64,000 nt of DNA from an uncultured Alistipes sp. (GCF_963931675.1 NZ_OZ007039.1:3075806-3139805), one strand, 5' to 3'. Positions 25,114-34,268 are shown, counted from the first letter of the stretch. The notes: generated by a model not told the origin, from the sequence alone. Made by a program: numbers and translations.

Positions 25114-25121
25114 CAAAAATA
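25114..25121 (-). promoter_or_regulatory. -7 element of the AraC regulator gene
   Basis: On the minus strand TATTTTTG fits TAnnTTTG and lies about 18 bases before the ATG. Confidence 0.45.
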
Positions 25122-25208
25122 GTGAAAAACCGGTGAATAGTCCTATTTTTATTCCGAAAAGTACCAATACTGTTCGCAATATAAGGCATATCGTCAACGT
25201 TTTTAAGA

Positions 25209-25216
25209 TACTTTTG
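25209..25216 (+). promoter_or_regulatory. -7 element of the second RND operon
   Basis: TACTTTTG fits TAnnTTTG, 38 bases before the adaptor ATG. No clear -33 match, as expected for an activator-dependent promoter controlled by the divergent AraC protein (inference). Confidence 0.5.
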
Positions 25217-25254
25217 CACCTGAAAAAGTTTTTTAGTTAAGAAAAAGGAAAGTT

Positions 25255-26454
25255 ATGAAGCAAACATTTGTGAAAGCGGCCGTTTGGGCATGTTGCCTGG
25301 CTGCCGTTGCGTGTGGACAGGCCCCGACGGCAATGGGCCCCGGCGAATACGCCGTGATGACCGTTGCCACGACCGACCGCGAAATCCCGACGAACTACTC
25401 GGCTACAATCCGCGGACGTCAGGACATCGACATCTACCCGCAAGTCTCGGGCACCATCTGGCAGCTCTGCGTGAACGAAGGCCAGAACGTCTCCAAGGGC
25501 CAAACCCTGTTCATCATCGACCAGGTTCCCTACAAGGCAGCCCTGCAAACCGCCGAGGCCAATGTCGCGGCCGCCGAAGCCAGCGTCGCTACGGCCCAAC
25601 TTACTTATGACAGCAAAAAAGAACTTTTCGCCCGCAACGTCGTCTCGCAGTTCGACCTCTCGACGGCCGAAAACAGCCTGCTGACGGCCAAAGCCCAACT
25701 GGCCCAGGCCGAAGCCCAGCGCGTCAACGCTGCCAACAACCTCTCCTATACGGTCGTCAAGGCCCCCTCGGACGGTGTCGTAGGTACGCTTCCGTACCGC
25801 GTCGGCGCCCTGGTGAGCGCCTCGATGCCGCAGCCGCTGACCACCGTATCGGACAACTCGACGATGTACGTCTACTTCTCGATGGCCGAAAACCAGCTGC
25901 TCGCACTGACGCGCCGCTACGGCTCGATCGCCGAAACGCTCAAGAACATGCCCGACGTGCAGCTGCTGCTCAACGACGGCTCGATGTACGACCAGTCGGG
26001 GCGCGTGGAGTCGATCAGCGGTGTGATCGACACCTCGACGGGCAGCGTTTCGCTGCGTGCGGCATTCCCCAACCCCAACGGACTGCTGCACAGCGGCGGT
26101 GTGGGCAATGTCGTCCTGACCAGCGCCTTCAAGAACTGCATCGTCGTTCCGCAGTCCGCCACGTTCGAACTCCAGGACAAGATATTCGTCTATAAGCTGG
26201 TGGACGGCAAGGCGTCGTCGACCATGATCGGCGTGGAGAAGATCTCCAACGGCAAGGAGTATATCGTCACCTCGGGCCTCGTTCCGGGCGATGTGATAAT
26301 CACCGAGGGTGTAAGCCGCATGCGTGAAGGTACGCCCATCGTACCCAAAGGCCAGGCCGCAGCCAACGCCGACGAGGCCGCACCCGCAGCTGACGACAAA
26401 CCCGGGAGCGAAGCTTCCGATGCCGCTCAAAACCAAACCACAAAGGAGGAATAA
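25255..26454 (+). CDS. RND efflux periplasmic adaptor lipoprotein, AcrA type
   Basis: 399 aa. Lipoprotein signal ending in AAVACG (Cys near 20). The adaptor core starts at about 45: lipoyl half IDIYPQVSGTIWQLCVNEGQ, a helical hairpin (about 95-160), the second lipoyl half TVVKAPSDGVVGTLPYRVG, then beta-barrel and membrane-proximal parts to 365. The tail is Ala/Glu/Asp-rich. Here the anchor is a lipid rather than a membrane helix, unlike the first RND adaptor. The RND gene follows three bases on. Confidence 0.92.
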   Translation: MKQTFVKAAVWACCLAAVACGQAPTAMGPGEYAVMTVATTDREIPTNYSATIRGRQDIDIYPQVSGTIWQLCVNEGQNVSKGQTLFIIDQVPYKAALQTAEANVAAAEASVATAQLTYDSKKELFARNVVSQFDLSTAENSLLTAKAQLAQAEAQRVNAANNLSYTVVKAPSDGVVGTLPYRVGALVSASMPQPLTTVSDNSTMYVYFSMAENQLLALTRRYGSIAETLKNMPDVQLLLNDGSMYDQSGRVESISGVIDTSTGSVSLRAAFPNPNGLLHSGGVGNVVLTSAFKNCIVVPQSATFELQDKIFVYKLVDGKASSTMIGVEKISNGKEYIVTSGLVPGDVIITEGVSRMREGTPIVPKGQAAANADEAAPAADDKPGSEASDAAQNQTTKEE

Positions 26455-26457
26455 TCC

Positions 26458-29400
26458 ATGACACTCAGACATTTCATTGAACGACCCGTATTGGCGTCGG
26501 TCATCTCCATTATCATCGTAATCGCCGGTATCATTGGTCTGGTAACGCTGCCCGTGGAGCAATACCCGAGCATCGCGCCCCCGACGGTCATGGTGCGCGC
26601 ATCCTACCCGGGTGCGAGCGCCGAGACGGTGCAGAAATCGGTGACCATCCCGCTCGAACAGGCCATCAACGGCGTGGAGAACATGGACTACATCACCTCT
26701 TCGTCCGCATCCGGAAGCGCCTCGCTGAACATCTATTTCAAACAGGGCACCGACCCCGACATGGCGGCCGTGAACGTCCAGAACAAGGTATCAACGGCTA
26801 CCGGTATGCTCCCGGGCGAGGTGACCTCGATCGGTATCACGACGATGAAGCGCCAGTCCTCCATGCTGAAGGTCTTCGCCCTCGTCAGCCCCGACGACAC
26901 CTACGACCAAACCTTCCTGTCGAACTACGCGAAAATCAACATCGAGCCCGAGCTCAAGCGTATCCAGGGCGTCGGCGAGGCCTTCGCAATGGGCGCCGAC
27001 TACTCGATCCGCATCTGGCTGAAGCCCGACGTGATGGCCCAATACAAGCTGATGCCCAGCGACATCACGTCCATCCTCGCCGAGCAGAACATCGAGGCCG
27101 CCACGGGTTCGCTGGGTGCCGACTCGGAGAATGTCTACCAGTATGAGATGAAGTACCGCGGCCGCTGGAACACCCCCGAGGAGTTCGGCAACCTGGTTAT
27201 TCTCTCTAACGAGGACGGTACAGTGCTGCGGCTCAAGGATGTGGCCGAAATCGAGCTGGGCCAGGAGTCCTACTCCTTCGAGGGCCGCGTGAACGGCCAC
27301 CCGGGCGTGACGACCATGGTCTTCCAGACAGCCGGCACGAACGCCACAGCCATCGTCGAGGACATCGACGCCCTGCTCGACGAGGCCCGCAAGGACCTCC
27401 CGAAAGGGGTGGAGATCGTGGACATGATGAGCGTCAACGACTTCCTCTTCGCCTCGATCAACGAGGTAATCAAGACGCTGATCGAGGCCATCATCCTCGT
27501 GATACTTGTGGTCTACGTCTTCCTGCAGGATATCCGCTCGACCCTCATCCCCACGGTGTCGATTCTCGTTTCGCTGATCGGTACGTTTGCCTTCCTTTCG
27601 GTGGCCGGCTTCACGATCAACCTGCTGACGCTCTTCGCCCTGGTACTTGCGATCGGTACGGTCGTCGACGACGCCATCATCGTCGTCGAGGCGGTCCAGG
27701 CCCGCTTCGACGCCGGGTACAAGTCCTCCTACATGGCTACGATCGACGCCATGTCGGGCATCACGTCGGCCATCATCACCTCGACGCTGGTCTTCATGGC
27801 GGTGTTCATCCCCGTGTCGATGATGGGCGGTACATCGGGAACGTTCTACACCCAGTTCGGTGTCACGATGGCCGTGGCCGTAGGTATTTCGGCCATCAAC
27901 GCCTTGACGCTGTCGCCGGCCCTCTGCGCGCTGATCCTGAAGCCCTACCTCGATGAGAACGGGGAGATGAAGGACAACTTCGCCGCCCGTTTCCGCAAGG
28001 CCTTCAACACCGCATTCGGGGCGCTGCTCAACAAGTACAAGCACGCCGTGCTGCTCTTCATCAAGCACAAGTGGCTGATGTGGTCGACGCTGTGCCTCGG
28101 TCTCGCCGCGTTAGTCTTACTGATGAATACCACCAAGTCGGGTTTGGTTCCCGACGAGGATCAGGGCGTCATCATGATCAACGTGTCGACGGCCCCGGGC
28201 TCGACACTGGCCGAGACGAACGAGATCATGGAGCAGGTCTACGACCGTCTGAATGGCATTCCGCAGATCAAGAACCTGATGACGACGGCCGGCTACGGTC
28301 TGATCTCGGGCCAGGGCACCTCCTACGGTATGGCGCTGATCCGACTGAAAGACTGGTCGGAGCGTCCCGACAAGGAGGATAACGTGAACGCGATCATCCG
28401 CCAGGTCTACGCCCGCACGGCCGACATCAAGGATGCGCAGATCCTCGCTATCGCCCCGCCGATGATCTCGGGCTACGGTGCGACGAACGGCTTCTCGATG
28501 CACCTGCAGGACCGTGCCGACGGCTCGATCGACGACTTCTTCCAAGTGGCCCAGCAATATATCGGCGCCCTGAACCAGCGCCCGGAGATCGCCATGGCCT
28601 ACTCGTCGTTCAGCCCGCGCTTCCCGCAGTATATCGTAGACATCGACCCGGCCAAGGCCAAGCGGGCCGGCGTGTCGCCCACGACGATCCTCTCGACCAT
28701 CTCGGGTTACTACGGTGGCCAGTACGTATCGTACCTGAACCGTTTCTCGAAGGTCTATCGCGTGATCGTGCAGGCCGACGAGAAGTACCGCCTCGACATG
28801 GAGTCACTCAACAACGTCTTCGTGCGCACGAACAGCGGCGAGATGGCCCCCGTAAGCCAGTTCGTCACGCTGACCAAGACCTACGGCTCGGACGTGCTGA
28901 ACCGCTTCAACCTCTACAACTCGATTGCCGTGACGGGTTCGTCGAACGACGGCTACTCGTCGGGTGACGCCATCAAGGCCATCAAGGAGACCGCCGCCGA
29001 AGTGCTGCCGCGTGGCTACGGATACGACTTCGACAGCCTGACCCGCGAGGAGAATGCAACGGGCAGCAACTCGATCATCATCTTCGGCATCTGTATCCTG
29101 CTGATCTACCTGATCCTCTGCGCCCTCTACGAGAGTTTCTTCGTACCATTCGCCGTGATCCTCGCCGTGCCGTGCGGTCTGATGGGTGCCTTCCTGCTGG
29201 CCAAGGCGATGGGCATGGAGAACAACATCTACCTCCAGACGGGTATCATCATGCAGATCGGCCTGTTGTCGAAGACGGCCATCCTGATTACGGAGTACGC
29301 CGGCGACCGCCGCCGTGCGGGCATGAGCCTCGCGCAGGCCGCCGTCTCGGCCGCCAAGGTACGTCTCCGCCCGATCCTGATGACAGTGCTCACGTGTGTC

Positions 29401-29643
29401 TTCGGTATGCTTCCGCTGATGTTCTCGACGGGTGCGGGCGCCAACGGAAACTCGACCCTCGGTACGGGCGTCGTCGGCGGTATGATCGTCGGAACGCTGG
29501 CCCTGCTGTTCCTTGTACCGGGCCTGTTCATCGCCTTCCAGACGCTGCAGGAGAAGTTCAAACCGATCGAATTCGACACCGATCCGCAGTGGGCCGTACG
29601 CGCTGAAGTGGAAGAGGTTAAAAACGAGAAAGAGGAGGAGTAA
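26458..29643 (+). CDS. RND multidrug efflux permease, AcrB/HAE1 family (second system)
   Basis: 1061 aa. Typical HAE1 features: TM1 after MTLRHFIERPVLASVISIII, porter motif YPGASAETV, TM4 Asp pair in TVVDDAIIVVEAVQ, and a TM10-12 region with ALYESFFVPFAV and SKTAILITEYAGD. The C-terminal tail is Glu/Lys-rich. Compared with the first RND permease in this window the sequence is clearly different, so it is a separate system and not a recent duplicate. It forms one operon with its adaptor and outer-membrane factor. Confidence 0.95.
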   Translation: MTLRHFIERPVLASVISIIIVIAGIIGLVTLPVEQYPSIAPPTVMVRASYPGASAETVQKSVTIPLEQAINGVENMDYITSSSASGSASLNIYFKQGTDPDMAAVNVQNKVSTATGMLPGEVTSIGITTMKRQSSMLKVFALVSPDDTYDQTFLSNYAKINIEPELKRIQGVGEAFAMGADYSIRIWLKPDVMAQYKLMPSDITSILAEQNIEAATGSLGADSENVYQYEMKYRGRWNTPEEFGNLVILSNEDGTVLRLKDVAEIELGQESYSFEGRVNGHPGVTTMVFQTAGTNATAIVEDIDALLDEARKDLPKGVEIVDMMSVNDFLFASINEVIKTLIEAIILVILVVYVFLQDIRSTLIPTVSILVSLIGTFAFLSVAGFTINLLTLFALVLAIGTVVDDAIIVVEAVQARFDAGYKSSYMATIDAMSGITSAIITSTLVFMAVFIPVSMMGGTSGTFYTQFGVTMAVAVGISAINALTLSPALCALILKPYLDENGEMKDNFAARFRKAFNTAFGALLNKYKHAVLLFIKHKWLMWSTLCLGLAALVLLMNTTKSGLVPDEDQGVIMINVSTAPGSTLAETNEIMEQVYDRLNGIPQIKNLMTTAGYGLISGQGTSYGMALIRLKDWSERPDKEDNVNAIIRQVYARTADIKDAQILAIAPPMISGYGATNGFSMHLQDRADGSIDDFFQVAQQYIGALNQRPEIAMAYSSFSPRFPQYIVDIDPAKAKRAGVSPTTILSTISGYYGGQYVSYLNRFSKVYRVIVQADEKYRLDMESLNNVFVRTNSGEMAPVSQFVTLTKTYGSDVLNRFNLYNSIAVTGSSNDGYSSGDAIKAIKETAAEVLPRGYGYDFDSLTREENATGSNSIIIFGICILLIYLILCALYESFFVPFAVILAVPCGLMGAFLLAKAMGMENNIYLQTGIIMQIGLLSKTAILITEYAGDRRRAGMSLAQAAVSAAKVRLRPILMTVLTCVFGMLPLMFSTGAGANGNSTLGTGVVGGMIVGTLALLFLVPGLFIAFQTLQEKFKPIEFDTDPQWAVRAEVEEVKNEKEEE

Positions 29644-29647
29644 CACC

Positions 29648-31024
29648 ATGAGAAAAACCATCATCATACTTGCGGCAGCCGCCATGACGGGCTGCGGCAT
29701 CTACAAACCCTACACTCGTCCGGAGGTGATGACCGACGGACTCTACGGCACGGCCGAAACGGCCGATTCGACGACGCTGGGCGATCTGAGCTGGCAGGAG
29801 ATGTTCACCGATCCGCAGCTGCAGGCGCTCATCGAACAGGCCCTGGAGAGCAATACCGACCTGCAATCGGCCGGTTGGCGCGTCAAGGAGGCCGAGGCGA
29901 CGCTCAAATCGACGCGCCTGGCCTACCTGCCGTCGTTCAACTTCGCACCGCAGGGCTCGCTGAGCAGTTTCGACGGCGCAACCCCGACGAAGACCTACTC
30001 CATCCCGGTTCAGGCAAGCTGGCAGATCGACATCTTCAACGGTCTGACGAACGCCAAGCGTAAGGCCAAGGCGCTCTACCTGCAGAGCCAGGAGTACGAG
30101 CAGGCCGTCAAGACACAACTCATCGCCAGCGTGGCAAACCTCTACTACACGCTGCTGATGCTCGACAGCCAGTACGACGTGACCGAAGAGACGGCAGCCA
30201 AATGGCGCCAGAGCGTCGAGATGATGCGTGCCATGAAGGATGCCGGACTGACGAACGAGGCGGGTGTTGCCCAGTACGAGGCCAACACGCTCTCGATCGA
30301 AGCCTCGCTGCACGACCTGGCCTACCAGCGTACGCAGACCGAAAACAGCCTCTGCTCGTTGCTGGGCGAGGCTCCCCACACGATCACCCGCGGGGAGCTT
30401 GCCGACCAGCAGATGCCCCAGACGCTGGCCGTCGGCGTGCCCCTGCAGATGCTCGCGAACCGTCCCGACATCCGGCAGGCCGAATATTCGCTCATGCAGT
30501 CCTACTATGCGACGGCCAGTGCCCGTTCGGCCCTCTATCCGTCGATCACGCTGAGCGGTACGCTCGGCTGGACCAACAGCAGCGGTGTCGGAATTGTCGA
30601 TCCGGGCAAGATGATCTGGAATGCCGCCGCATCGCTTCTGCAGCCGATCTTCAACGCCAATGCCAACCGCGCACAGGTGAAGATCGCCAAGGCCCAGCAG
30701 GAGGAGTCGCGCCTTGCGTTCCAGCAGGCGCTGCTCAACGCCGGGGCCGAGGTCAACAACGCCCTGACGCAGAGCCAGTCGGCACGTGCAAAGGCCGACC
30801 TGCGGATGCGTCAGATCGAGGCGCTGGAGCGTGCCGTGGAGTCCACGGAACTGCTCATGCAGCACGGAACGACGACCTATCTGGAGGTTTTGACGGCCCA
30901 GCAGTCGCTGCTGTCGGCGCAGTTGTCGCAGATTTCCGATCAGTTCGACGAGATCCAGGGTGTCATCAACCTCTACCAGGCTCTCGGCGGCGGACGTGAC
31001 CTGACAACCGGGGAGGAGAAGTAA
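29648..31024 (+). CDS. RND outer-membrane factor lipoprotein, NodT/OprM family (second system)
   Basis: 458 aa from the ATG at 29648. Lipoprotein signal MRKTIIILAAAAMTGCG with Cys at 16. OEP repeats at about 45-235 (WQEMFTDPQLQALIEQALESN) and 250-445, separated by the usual QMLANRPDIRQAEYSLM segment. Its stop shares one base with the TetR start (TAATG), which indicates translational coupling. It should be the outer-membrane duct for the second pump. Confidence 0.93.
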   Translation: MRKTIIILAAAAMTGCGIYKPYTRPEVMTDGLYGTAETADSTTLGDLSWQEMFTDPQLQALIEQALESNTDLQSAGWRVKEAEATLKSTRLAYLPSFNFAPQGSLSSFDGATPTKTYSIPVQASWQIDIFNGLTNAKRKAKALYLQSQEYEQAVKTQLIASVANLYYTLLMLDSQYDVTEETAAKWRQSVEMMRAMKDAGLTNEAGVAQYEANTLSIEASLHDLAYQRTQTENSLCSLLGEAPHTITRGELADQQMPQTLAVGVPLQMLANRPDIRQAEYSLMQSYYATASARSALYPSITLSGTLGWTNSSGVGIVDPGKMIWNAAASLLQPIFNANANRAQVKIAKAQQEESRLAFQQALLNAGAEVNNALTQSQSARAKADLRMRQIEALERAVESTELLMQHGTTTYLEVLTAQQSLLSAQLSQISDQFDEIQGVINLYQALGGGRDLTTGEEK

Positions 31025-31605
31025 TGAAACGGGGAGCGACCAGGGAAGAGATTATCCGCACGACGCAGGAGTTCATCGCCCGCAACGGCATTCGAGCCGT
31101 GCGGGTGGATGAGATCGCGCAGACGCTGGGCATCTCGAAACGCACCCTCTACGAAATGTTCGCGGACAAGAACGATCTGATCGGAGCGTGCCTCGATGCC
31201 ATGCAGACTCAGCAGCAGGAGCGGATCGTCGCCTGTCGCAAACGCCGGAGCGGGAATCCGCTGCAAAAGACCGTCCGTCTGATGAACGAGTACATCGAGA
31301 ATCTCTATCGGGTGGATCACAGTTTCCTGTCGGACCTGCGCCGCAAGGTGGTCTTCGCGGAGCATTACGACGAACAGCGCGAATTCTGGCACAAGGAGCT
31401 GGCCCTGCATCTCGACACCTGCCGCAAGCAGGAGCTGCTCCTGCCGGAGATCGACGCCACGGCATTCGCCGACCAGTTGATGGGAGCACTGCTCGACCTG
31501 CGGCTGAACGGCGCTTCGCAGGAGGAGGTGAGTCTCTTCTGCCGCACGATCCTGCGCGGTGCGGCAACCCGCCAGGGCATCGAGATGATCGACCGCCGGG
31601 CATGA
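31024..31605 (+). CDS. TetR-family transcriptional regulator
   Basis: 193 aa. The N-terminal HTH (about 5-55) reads TREEIIRTTQEFIARNGIRA and then DEIAQTLGISKRTLYEMFAD, a textbook TetR signature. The C-terminal ligand domain has no obvious family. It is the last gene of the second RND operon, joined by a TAATG overlap, and probably gives feedback repression of that operon. With the divergent AraC gene, the pump seems to have two regulators. Confidence 0.93.
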   Translation: MKRGATREEIIRTTQEFIARNGIRAVRVDEIAQTLGISKRTLYEMFADKNDLIGACLDAMQTQQQERIVACRKRRSGNPLQKTVRLMNEYIENLYRVDHSFLSDLRRKVVFAEHYDEQREFWHKELALHLDTCRKQELLLPEIDATAFADQLMGALLDLRLNGASQEEVSLFCRTILRGAATRQGIEMIDRRA

Positions 31606-31644
31606 AGCCCCCCCAAACGTCCGAAACGGAAACTACGCATGAAG

Positions 31645-31682
31645 AAAAGCTCCGCACACTGTAATGTGCGGAGCTTTTCTTT
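31645..31682 (+). terminator. Rho-independent terminator after the second RND operon
   Basis: AGCTCCGCACA (31648-31658), loop CTGTAA, TGTGCGGAGCT (31665-31675), then TTTCTTT. Perfect 11-base stem with A and T runs on the two sides. Confidence 0.92.
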
Positions 31683-31701
31683 GGGGATTTGCCCGGAGAT
31701 C

Positions 31702-31732
31702 TTGCATTTCTTGAAATCTTTTCCTATATTTG
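31702..31732 (+). promoter_or_regulatory. Promoter of the methionine operon leader
   Basis: TTG at 31702-31704, a 20-base spacer and TATATTTG at 31725-31732. Same spacing as the TolC-MacAB promoter. Transcription should start near 31739, giving a leader of about 180-200 bases before the first enzyme gene. Confidence 0.65.
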
Positions 31733-31762
31733 CACCTGTCGAGCACGAGAAAATCTCGGAAC

Positions 31763-31861
31763 ATGGATGCACGGACCACATATCGGATGAACACCGGCAT
31801 GGTCTCCTTCGGGACGATGATGATGGTCATGTGCATGTGCAGCCGAATTTGCCGGGTGTAG
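31763..31861 (+). CDS. Met/Cys-rich leader peptide of the methionine operon (32 aa)
   Basis: ATG at 31763, TAG at 31859-31861. The peptide is MDARTTYRMNTGMVSFGT followed by MMMVMCMC and SRICRV. Eight of 32 residues are Met and three are Cys. Codons 19-26 (31817-31840) are seven sulfur amino acids out of eight. It lies between a good promoter and an intrinsic terminator that precedes three methionine-biosynthesis genes. This is the layout of an amino-acid attenuator: slow translation at Met/Cys codons would report shortage. The last codons (31851-31857) can also pair with the terminator arm. The start codon and expression are not proven. Confidence 0.75.
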   Translation: MDARTTYRMNTGMVSFGTMMMVMCMCSRICRV

Positions 31862-31893
31862 TTTTTTCGTGTGCAGAAACAAGACGATCCGGC
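31851..31893 (+). promoter_or_regulatory. Possible antiterminator stem of the methionine attenuator
   Basis: GCCGGGT (31851-31857) can pair with ATCCGGC (31887-31893), seven base pairs including one G-U. The first arm lies within the last leader codons, so a ribosome that reaches the stop codon would mask it. A ribosome stalled at the Met cluster would leave it free. The second arm is the 5' arm of the terminator. Confidence 0.55.
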
Positions 31894-31915
31894 TTCCCGA
31901 GAAGTCGGATTTTTT
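31887..31915 (+). terminator. Intrinsic terminator (attenuator) before the methionine genes
   Basis: ATCCGGCTTC (31887-31896), loop CCGA, GAAGTCGGAT (31901-31910) and a T run to 31915. Ten-base stem with one G-U pair. It lies 25 bases after the leader stop codon and just before the first enzyme gene, so it would cut off the operon when formed. Confidence 0.85.
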
Positions 31916-31943
31916 CATGAACGAACGCAACAGAAACCGAAAA

Positions 31944-33230
31944 ATGGATACCAGAGATTACCGATTCGAAACGCGGCAGATCCATGCCGGACTCAACCCC
32001 GACGAACCTACGGGTTCGCGCGGCATCGCGATCTGGCCTACGGCGGCCTATCGCTTCCGGAGCTGCGACCACGCCGCACGGCTCTTCGACCTGAGCGAGG
32101 CCGGAAACATCTATACGCGGCTGCAGAACCCCACGACCGCAGCCTTCGAGGAGCGCATCGCCGCACTCTACGGAGCTGTCGGAGCGCTGGCCGTCTCGTC
32201 GGGGATGTCGGCGATCCTCGTGACGACGCTCTCGCTGGCCGCCGCGGGCGACAACATCGTCGTCTCGCCCTACCTCTACGGCGGCACCCACAACCTGCTG
32301 CGCACGACGCTGCGGCGCCTGGGCATCGACTGCCGCATGGCCGCAAGCGAACAGGCCGCGGATTTCGAACCGCTGATCGACGACCGCACGCGAATGATCT
32401 ACGCCGAGAGCATGGGAAACCCGACCTGCACGGTGCCCGACCTGGAGGCGCTGGGCGAACTGGCACAACGGTATGACGTACCGTTTGTGGTGGACAACAC
32501 GTTCGGGGCCGCAGGCTACCTGTGCAACCCCTTCGAGTGGGGGGCGAACATCGTCGTGGACTCCGCGACGAAGTGGATCAACGGCCACGGCACGACGCTG
32601 GGCGGCGTGATCGTCGACGGCGGCAACTACAACTGGAGCAACGGCAAATTCCCGCAGATCGACGGGCCTTCGGAAGGTTACCACGGGTTGAATCTCTACG
32701 AGGCATTCGGCGATGCGGCCTTTATCGTAAAGTGCCGGGTCGACGGGCTGCGCGACCTGGGGTGTGCCCCCTCGCCGTTCGACTCCTACCTGATGCTGAT
32801 CGGGCTGGAGACGCTCTCGCTGCGCGTGCGTCAGGAGGTGGAATCGACGCGGCGCCTGGCCGAATACTGCCGCCGCCATCCCAAGGTCCGCAACGTCAGC
32901 TACGTGGGATTCGACACCCACCCGAGCCACGACAACGCCCGGAAATACTATCGGTTCGGGGCCTCGGCGGTCTTCACCATCGAACTGGAAGGGACGCTGG
33001 AAAGCACCGTACGCTTTGTGGAGTCGCTGCATCTGGCCGCCAACATGACGATGATCGGCGATTCGATCACCGTGGTGACACACCCGGCCTCGACGACCCA
33101 CAAACAGCTGAGCGACGAGGACCTCGCGGCTGCGGGCGTGACGCCCACGATGCTGCGCATCTCGCTCGGACTGGAAAACGTCGAGGACCTGATCGACGAT
33201 TTCGAACAGGCGTTCGCCCATGTAAAATAG
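31944..33230 (+). CDS. metY: O-acetylhomoserine sulfhydrylase (PLP-dependent)
   Basis: 428 aa from the ATG at 31944 (MDTRDYRFETRQIHAGL); an ATG at 31917 would add nine residues. It belongs to the Cys/Met metabolism PLP family: YTRLQNPTTAAFEERIA near the N-terminus, SSGMSAILVTTLS, DNTFGAAGYLCNPFEWGA, and the PLP lysine in SATKWINGHGT (Lys210). Length and the HGTTLGG segment fit sulfhydrylases rather than cystathionine synthases. It makes homocysteine from O-acetylhomoserine and sulfide in the cytoplasm. It is first in the operon with metX and hom, behind the leader attenuator. Confidence 0.93.
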   Translation: MDTRDYRFETRQIHAGLNPDEPTGSRGIAIWPTAAYRFRSCDHAARLFDLSEAGNIYTRLQNPTTAAFEERIAALYGAVGALAVSSGMSAILVTTLSLAAAGDNIVVSPYLYGGTHNLLRTTLRRLGIDCRMAASEQAADFEPLIDDRTRMIYAESMGNPTCTVPDLEALGELAQRYDVPFVVDNTFGAAGYLCNPFEWGANIVVDSATKWINGHGTTLGGVIVDGGNYNWSNGKFPQIDGPSEGYHGLNLYEAFGDAAFIVKCRVDGLRDLGCAPSPFDSYLMLIGLETLSLRVRQEVESTRRLAEYCRRHPKVRNVSYVGFDTHPSHDNARKYYRFGASAVFTIELEGTLESTVRFVESLHLAANMTMIGDSITVVTHPASTTHKQLSDEDLAAAGVTPTMLRISLGLENVEDLIDDFEQAFAHVK

Positions 33231-33248
33231 CCCCAGAACTCCCGTATC

Positions 33249-34268
33249 ATGGATCCGCAGATCTACACGGCCCCCGGGCCCTTCGAACTGGAGACGGGAC
33301 ATACGCTGCCCGAATTGCGCATCGCCTACCACACCTACGGGCGGATGAATGCCGCACGGGACAACGTGGCGTGGGTCTGCCACGCCCTGACGGCCAATTC
33401 GGAGGTCGCCGACTGGTGGCCCCACACGGTCGAGAAGGGGCGATTCCTCGATCCGGAGCGCTGGTTCGTGGTCTGCGCCAACATCCTCGGCTCGCACTAC
33501 GGCACGACGGGGCCGCTGCACGTCAACCCCGCAACGGGACGTCCGTGGTACGGAACGTTCCCGTCCTTCACGATCCGCGACATCGTGCGGGCGCACCGCC
33601 TGCTGGCCGAGGCGCTGGGGGTGGGGCGGATCGCCCTGCTGGTGGGGAGTTCGGTCGGGGGATTCCAGGCCGTGGAGTGGGCCGTCATGGAGCCCGAACG
33701 GATCGAACGGCTGGCGCTGATCGCCACCGATGCCAAGGCCTCGCCCTGGAACATCGCCATCGACGAAACGCAGCGCATGGCCATCGAAGCCGATTCGACC
33801 TATGGCGAGGAGCGCCCCGATGCCGGCATGAAGGGCCTTGCGGCGGCGCGCGCGCTGGGGCTGCTGAGCTACCGAGGCCCCGAGGGCTACAACCTCACGC
33901 AGCAGGACCGCGAGGAGAACCCCGCCCTGCACCGCGCCTGCACCTACCAGCAGTATCAGGGCGAGAAGCTCTGCCGCCGCTACAACGCCTATTCATACCA
34001 TGCGATCCTCGACGCCTTCGACACCCACGACGTGGGACGCGGGCGCGGCGGCGTGGAGGCGGCCCTCCGCCGGATCCGGGCCCGGACGCTGGTCGTGGGG
34101 ATCACCACCGACATCATCTTCACCCCTGCGGAGATGCGGCGCCTGCACGGGCAGATCCCCGGCAGCCTCTATCGCGAGATCGACTCGCCGTTCGCCCACG
34201 ACGGATTCCTCGTCGAATACGAACAGCTCAACGCCCTGCTGCTTCCGTTCCTGGAGGAGAAGGCCTGA
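33249..34268 (+). CDS. metX: Homoserine O-acetyltransferase
   Basis: 339 aa, alpha/beta-hydrolase fold. The nucleophile elbow is VGSSVGG (Ser135). The acid lies in VGITTDIIF, and the histidine in SPFAHDGFLVE near the C-terminus. The lid region ALTANSEVADWW and NILGSHYGTTGP are typical of MetX. It transfers acetyl from acetyl-CoA to homoserine and so provides the substrate of the preceding sulfhydrylase, 18 bases upstream. Homoserine dehydrogenase follows 38 bases later, completing aspartate-semialdehyde to homocysteine apart from sulfide supply. Confidence 0.95.
   Translation: MDPQIYTAPGPFELETGHTLPELRIAYHTYGRMNAARDNVAWVCHALTANSEVADWWPHTVEKGRFLDPERWFVVCANILGSHYGTTGPLHVNPATGRPWYGTFPSFTIRDIVRAHRLLAEALGVGRIALLVGSSVGGFQAVEWAVMEPERIERLALIATDAKASPWNIAIDETQRMAIEADSTYGEERPDAGMKGLAAARALGLLSYRGPEGYNLTQQDREENPALHRACTYQQYQGEKLCRRYNAYSYHAILDAFDTHDVGRGRGGVEAALRRIRARTLVVGITTDIIFTPAEMRRLHGQIPGSLYREIDSPFAHDGFLVEYEQLNALLLPFLEEKA

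Noticed and set aside
31620..31920. SAM-I or SAM-II riboswitch before the methionine genes
   Set aside because: I looked for the conserved S-box and SAM-II cores and did not see them; the leader-peptide and terminator arrangement explains the region better.
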